11,088 nucleotides of DNA from Bacteroidales bacterium (GTDB taxonomy: Bacteria > Bacteroidota > Bacteroidia > Bacteroidales > VadinHA17): positions 1-11,088 of the forward strand of contig JAITVX010000172.1 of the NCBI GenBank assembly GCA_031285575.1, read 5' to 3'. Both the position numbers and the translations under genes were made by a program. The notes under the pieces were generated by a model. The model did not search any database. It saw only the letters and a list, made by a program, of their open reading frames with translations, and had not been told where the DNA came from. This document shows positions 7,762 to 11,088 of this stretch, in pieces. Within the stretch, counting starts at the first letter, position 1. The number at the start of each line of letters is the position of its first letter.

Positions 7762-9300
7762 TTATTTCTTATCCCACCATATTCTTGTATTCATTTCGTT
7801 GTCTCCAATGCGATTTATTGCCTGAAGGAGATTAGCTCTATTAGTAATATCTTCTCTTTGCGGATACTTATGCCGGCGAATAAATTCGCCGGGAATCTCT
7901 GACCCCGGATATGGATTTGGTGCCAAAGCAGGATAGCCGCTACGCCTGAAGTTTGCCCATCCTTCAGTTGCATTCGGGAATGATGCAAGCCAGTACTCAT
8001 TGTTAATTTGCTCAAGAGCCGCTTCGGTTGTTGACGTATTGAGCGGATGTGCTGTTATATACGCAGTAATGTCAGCAGCAGGAACAGTTGCAGCGCTGTT
8101 GAACAGGGCAAGAAGATCCATATCTGCCTTTACAGCATTTTCAAAAGCCGCTGCAGCATCACCTGTAACCCATCCTCTTACAATAGCCTCGGCCAAAAGA
8201 AGTTGAGTTTGTCCATACGTGCAGTGGAAGTCGGGCGAAGTGTTAACAAAGAACAAATTCCAATCAAATTGAGAATAATCATGAATACTAACAACTCCAT
8301 CCGCACCAAATGCGTCTTTTATGGTTATATCGTTATAACCTACAGGCATTCCTATCTGTTTTGCCGGATCTTTTGTCCTTCTGTCACTCGTTTGTTGCGT
8401 AGAATTTTGAGCTCCTACGTAACGGTGAGTAAACGGGCCCAATCTTGGGTCATTTGTCGATTTCAGAAAATCAACAAATGGTTTTGTTACATAATAGTTG
8501 CCTTTTTCTGTGCCTGAAATTTCAACACCTGGCCTATTTGGAAACTCAGCAGTATGCCTAAACCACGCATTATCGCCGTTCGATTCCATCACTCCTCCTT
8601 CTATAGCTTTCTTTGCGTATGTTTCCGCAGTTGCAGGATCGACTTTCGACAGTCTCATGGCTGTTCGGAGAAGCATTGAGTAGCCAAATTTTTTCCATCT
8701 GTCAACATTGCCTCCGTAGAGTATCTCACCGCTTATTGCTCCTTTTGCAGGATCGAGCGCTGCTGATGCTTCTTCAAGTTCCTTGAGCATGTCCATGTAA
8801 ATAGCTTGCTGTGTATCGTAAACTGCAGTAACATTTTTTTCAAAAAACCCTAGTCCCGCTTCAAAATATGGCACATCACCATAAGCGTCTGTTATTTGCT
8901 GAAAAATATAAACTTTCCATATTCTTGCAGCGTTGTAAAGATTACTTCTTGAAACATCGTCTTTTGTGCGTCGAACTACATCTACAATTCTTGGAACAGA
9001 GTTTTGGTAAAATGGATTCCAGGGATCGTCCTGCTTGGATGTCCACTGGTTGTAATTGGCGCCCTGCATACTGCTTCCAAATGGATTAATTATCCATTGA
9101 ATAATTGTATGCGCCTGGTTAAGATAGTTTCTATTGTTTCTGTCTGTAACGCTAATTATTGCTGAATTCATTACAACTGCCGGCTCAAGAGAAGTAAAGT
9201 CTGTCTTGCTGGTGTTTATTTCATCAAAATCCTTATCGCAGCTGATTGCAAATAAAGATACAACTAAAAAAGTTGTAATATATAATCTTATTTTTTTCAT
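7762..9300 (-). CDS. SusD-like outer-membrane lipoprotein, SusD_like_2 type
   Basis: Complete, 512 residues; ligand-binding lid for the SusC transporter that ends 18 bases upstream. The N-terminus has a basic start (MKKIRLY), a hydrophobic core and a lipobox LFAISC giving lipidated C21, then DKDFDE, an acidic tract compatible with Bacteroidota surface export. The body has the alpha-helical TPR-like fold pattern of the SusD_like_2 branch rather than classical SusD/RagB: IWKVYIFQQITDAYGDVPYF (~128-147), RWKKFGYSMLLRTAMRLSKV (~201-220), KPFVDFLKSTNDPRL, and near the C-terminus GQTQLLLAEAIVRGW and TEGWANFRRSGYPAL, which in this branch replace the usual RYAEVLLMYAEA-type region. It therefore differs in subfamily from the other SusD in this window, implying different ligands. 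No frameshift or missing part is seen. The start choice is secure because it carries the lipoprotein signal. Confidence 0.93.
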   Translation of the reverse strand: MKKIRLYITTFLVVSLFAISCDKDFDEINTSKTDFTSLEPAVVMNSAIISVTDRNNRNYLNQAHTIIQWIINPFGSSMQGANYNQWTSKQDDPWNPFYQNSVPRIVDVVRRTKDDVSRSNLYNAARIWKVYIFQQITDAYGDVPYFEAGLGFFEKNVTAVYDTQQAIYMDMLKELEEASAALDPAKGAISGEILYGGNVDRWKKFGYSMLLRTAMRLSKVDPATAETYAKKAIEGGVMESNGDNAWFRHTAEFPNRPGVEISGTEKGNYYVTKPFVDFLKSTNDPRLGPFTHRYVGAQNSTQQTSDRRTKDPAKQIGMPVGYNDITIKDAFGADGVVSIHDYSQFDWNLFFVNTSPDFHCTYGQTQLLLAEAIVRGWVTGDAAAAFENAVKADMDLLALFNSAATVPAADITAYITAHPLNTSTTEAALEQINNEYWLASFPNATEGWANFRRSGYPALAPNPYPGSEIPGEFIRRHKYPQREDITNRANLLQAINRIGDNEMNTRIWWDKK

Positions 9301-9318
9301 AGCAATTATTTTTAAGTA

Positions 9319-11088
9319 TCAGAATTTAACATTCAGGTTGAACCCGAGGTTTCTGGTGGGAGGCATGGCTGTCCAGCCTTCACCGTTACCGGTATCTGCA
9401 TAGTCGGTCAAATTTTCAGGATCCATGTTTTCAACCCATTTCTTGAGTATTGCCACATTATTGGCTACAAAGCTTAAACGAAGTCCTTTAACAAAAGATA
9501 CTTTTGGTACAACTGCCCTAAAATCGTATCCCAGACTCATCTGACGCAACTTCCAGAAACCGGCATTTGCCTGCCAGTAGTCGGTTATGCCGAGACCGTG
9601 GAACTGCTCATAATATGCCTGAATTTCAACAGGCTTTGTATTTGGCGAGTATGTGCCATCACTGTTTTTTACTACCCCATCCCCGACAACTCCAGCAGGA
9701 TTATCGCGTCCGGGCAGTGTGCCTTTATGCAGCCCATGCCTCCAATAGTGCCTGTTAGGGCCTCCGAGCATCATATAGTCGTCGCCAAGTTTAAAGTCTA
9801 TCAGAGCTGAAAAGATTATACCTTTGTAATCTAAAGTATTTGTTATACCTCCAAACCATGTAGGCTGGTTGCTTCCTATTGATACTTGTTCAGCTGCTCT
9901 TACAGGCATTCCACCGTTATCGAATACTTTTTTACCACTAACGGGATCTACAGCCTGCTGCCAAGTGAAGATTTGTCCAAGCTTTTGACCAACTACCGCT
10001 CTTACGCCTCCAAAAGTAAGCATGGTGTCTGCGTCGGTCAGGCCGAGTTTCAGTACCTCGGAAGTGTTATACGATAAATTGCCGCTAAGCGTCCATGTAA
10101 AATTTCTTGTTTCTACCGGTTTAACCGTTAACGCTGTTTCTATCCCCTTGCTGCGGCTCTCGCCAACGTTGATAAGCTGGGTAGAGTACCCTGATGTATA
10201 AGATATCACCGCCTCAACAATCTGATCTCTGGTCAGTTTATTGTAATACGCAATGTCAAAAACTATTCTGCCATTCAGGAAACGGAAATCCAGACCCGCT
10301 TCAATTTCCGATACCCTTAACGGACGAAGATCCGGATTGGGAATTGTGCTGCCTGAACTGTTGCCAACAGGAACCGACCCTGCTATGGATGGATAAAGAT
10401 TAGAGTTTAAAGCATAATACTGAACATTGGAATATGGCTGTACATTATCATCCCCCACTTCGGCATACGACAATCTTGCCTTACCGAACGTAAACCATTC
10501 AGGTAATGTAATCACTTCAGAGAATATGAAGCTGGCTGTTGCCGAAGGATACAGAATACTGCGGTTGTCGGGAGCCAGTGTAGAGAACCAGTCGTTGCGC
10601 GCAGTTAAATTAAGGTACAGAAAGTTTTTATATGAAACTTCGGCCGCGCCATACAGTGAGTTCACGGCTCTTTCGGTAAGTGAATGGTTTGACGTTTTAG
10701 CGCGTCCGTTCATAATTGTATAAATCCCTCTGTCAACAAAATCAACGGCCGATTGATTTGCTGTTTTTATCTGTCTGAACATCTGATTGCCTCCAAGTGT
10801 TACATCAACTCCGAAATCCCCAAAATCATCTTGAGCGCCTATAAGAAAATCGTAATTTGTCTCGCGGAACCATGTGTCCTGCATATAATAAGACCCGTTT
10901 ACAAATCCAAACGGAGCTGCGGTAAGAGCGCCTGTTCCTGTCGGATTATTATAGTCGCGCTTTCTTGCATAGTAGTCCTGACCAAGACGTCCCTGTATGT
11001 ATATTTTATCCGTAAGGTTTAATCTTACAGATAAGTTGCCAAGCAACCTGTCGCGATAAATATTGTCGAATTTTTCATACATTGTCCA
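9319..11088 (-). CDS. SusC/RagA-family TonB-dependent transporter (N-terminus cut by window edge)
   Basis: The frame is open to the right edge (codons for Trp and Thr precede the first visible Met), so only the last ~589 residues are seen. They are beta-barrel: alternating amphipathic strands with aromatic girdles, e.g. LLGNLSVRLNLTDKIYIQG, LYLNLTARNDWFSTLAPDNR, LSYAEVGDD, NPDLRPLRVSEIEAGLDFRF, ALIDFKLGDD, FWKLRQMSLGYDF and LRLSFVANNVAILKKW. The protein ends MPPTRNLGFNLNVKF with a terminal Phe, the characteristic SusC C-terminus. The plug, TonB box and any STN domain lie outside the window, so it is not known whether this copy also signals. It is the upstream partner of the SusD_like_2 lipoprotein, 18 bases downstream, and is distinct in sequence from the STN-bearing SusC here, so the pairs are not a recent duplication. 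Confidence 0.94.
   Translation of the reverse strand, partial: WTMYEKFDNIYRDRLLGNLSVRLNLTDKIYIQGRLGQDYYARKRDYNNPTGTGALTAAPFGFVNGSYYMQDTWFRETNYDFLIGAQDDFGDFGVDVTLGGNQMFRQIKTANQSAVDFVDRGIYTIMNGRAKTSNHSLTERAVNSLYGAAEVSYKNFLYLNLTARNDWFSTLAPDNRSILYPSATASFIFSEVITLPEWFTFGKARLSYAEVGDDNVQPYSNVQYYALNSNLYPSIAGSVPVGNSSGSTIPNPDLRPLRVSEIEAGLDFRFLNGRIVFDIAYYNKLTRDQIVEAVISYTSGYSTQLINVGESRSKGIETALTVKPVETRNFTWTLSGNLSYNTSEVLKLGLTDADTMLTFGGVRAVVGQKLGQIFTWQQAVDPVSGKKVFDNGGMPVRAAEQVSIGSNQPTWFGGITNTLDYKGIIFSALIDFKLGDDYMMLGGPNRHYWRHGLHKGTLPGRDNPAGVVGDGVVKNSDGTYSPNTKPVEIQAYYEQFHGLGITDYWQANAGFWKLRQMSLGYDFRAVVPKVSFVKGLRLSFVANNVAILKKWVENMDPENLTDYADTGNGEGWTAMPPTRNLGFNLNVKF

Noticed and set aside
8047..8517. Open frame of 156 codons on the + strand.
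   Set aside because: Antisense shadow of the SusD_like_2 gene with no protein-like features.
1..11088. CRISPR arrays, tRNA/rRNA genes, insertion sequences, attachment sites, defence genes.
   Set aside because: No periodic repeats, transposase or integrase motifs, or cloverleaf-like sequences were seen; coding sequence fills nearly the whole window.

Overview
The window looks like part of a carbohydrate-uptake locus of a Bacteroidota bacterium, probably class Bacteroidia. The evidence is two SusC/SusD outer-membrane pairs, lipoprotein signals followed by acidic residues, AT-rich leaders without Shine-Dalgarno sequences in front of every start, and moderate GC content. A genus cannot be named from this. 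All six genes lie on the minus strand, so transcription runs from right to left. No gene-free stretch exceeds 162 bases.

Layout in transcription order: (1) the C-terminal part of a SusC/RagA-type TonB-dependent transporter, cut by the right edge (9319-11088); (2) a SusD-like surface lipoprotein of the SusD_like_2 type (7762-9300); (3) a Tat-signal-bearing enolase-superfamily enzyme of the mannonate dehydratase (ManD/RspA) subgroup (6379-7743); (4) a second Tat-signal-bearing enolase-superfamily enzyme of the mandelate-racemase-like type with an intact His-Asp dyad (4915-6255); (5) a complete SusC transporter with an extra N-terminal STN signalling domain (1357-4752); (6) a classical SusD/RagB lipoprotein cut by the left edge (1-1337).

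Spacing divides the row into blocks. Genes 1-2-3 are separated by 18 and 18 bases and genes 5-6 by 19 bases, while the gaps around gene 4 are 123 and 162 bases and each contains a stem-loop. The simplest reading is two transport modules around two exported acid-sugar-processing enzymes. The SusC/SusD complexes would bind and import a sugar-acid-containing ligand, and the enolase-superfamily enzymes would dehydrate or rearrange acid sugars outside the cytoplasm. No glycoside hydrolase, polysaccharide lyase, sulfatase, sigma/anti-sigma pair or hybrid two-component regulator is visible, so the substrate and regulator remain unknown.

The most notable points are the Tat export of two different acid-sugar enolases beside two unrelated SusCD pairs, the diagnostic active-site residues of both enzymes (HGP in the ManD-like one; K-T-A instead of K-x-K in the other), and the STN domain, which predicts an anti-sigma partner outside the window.
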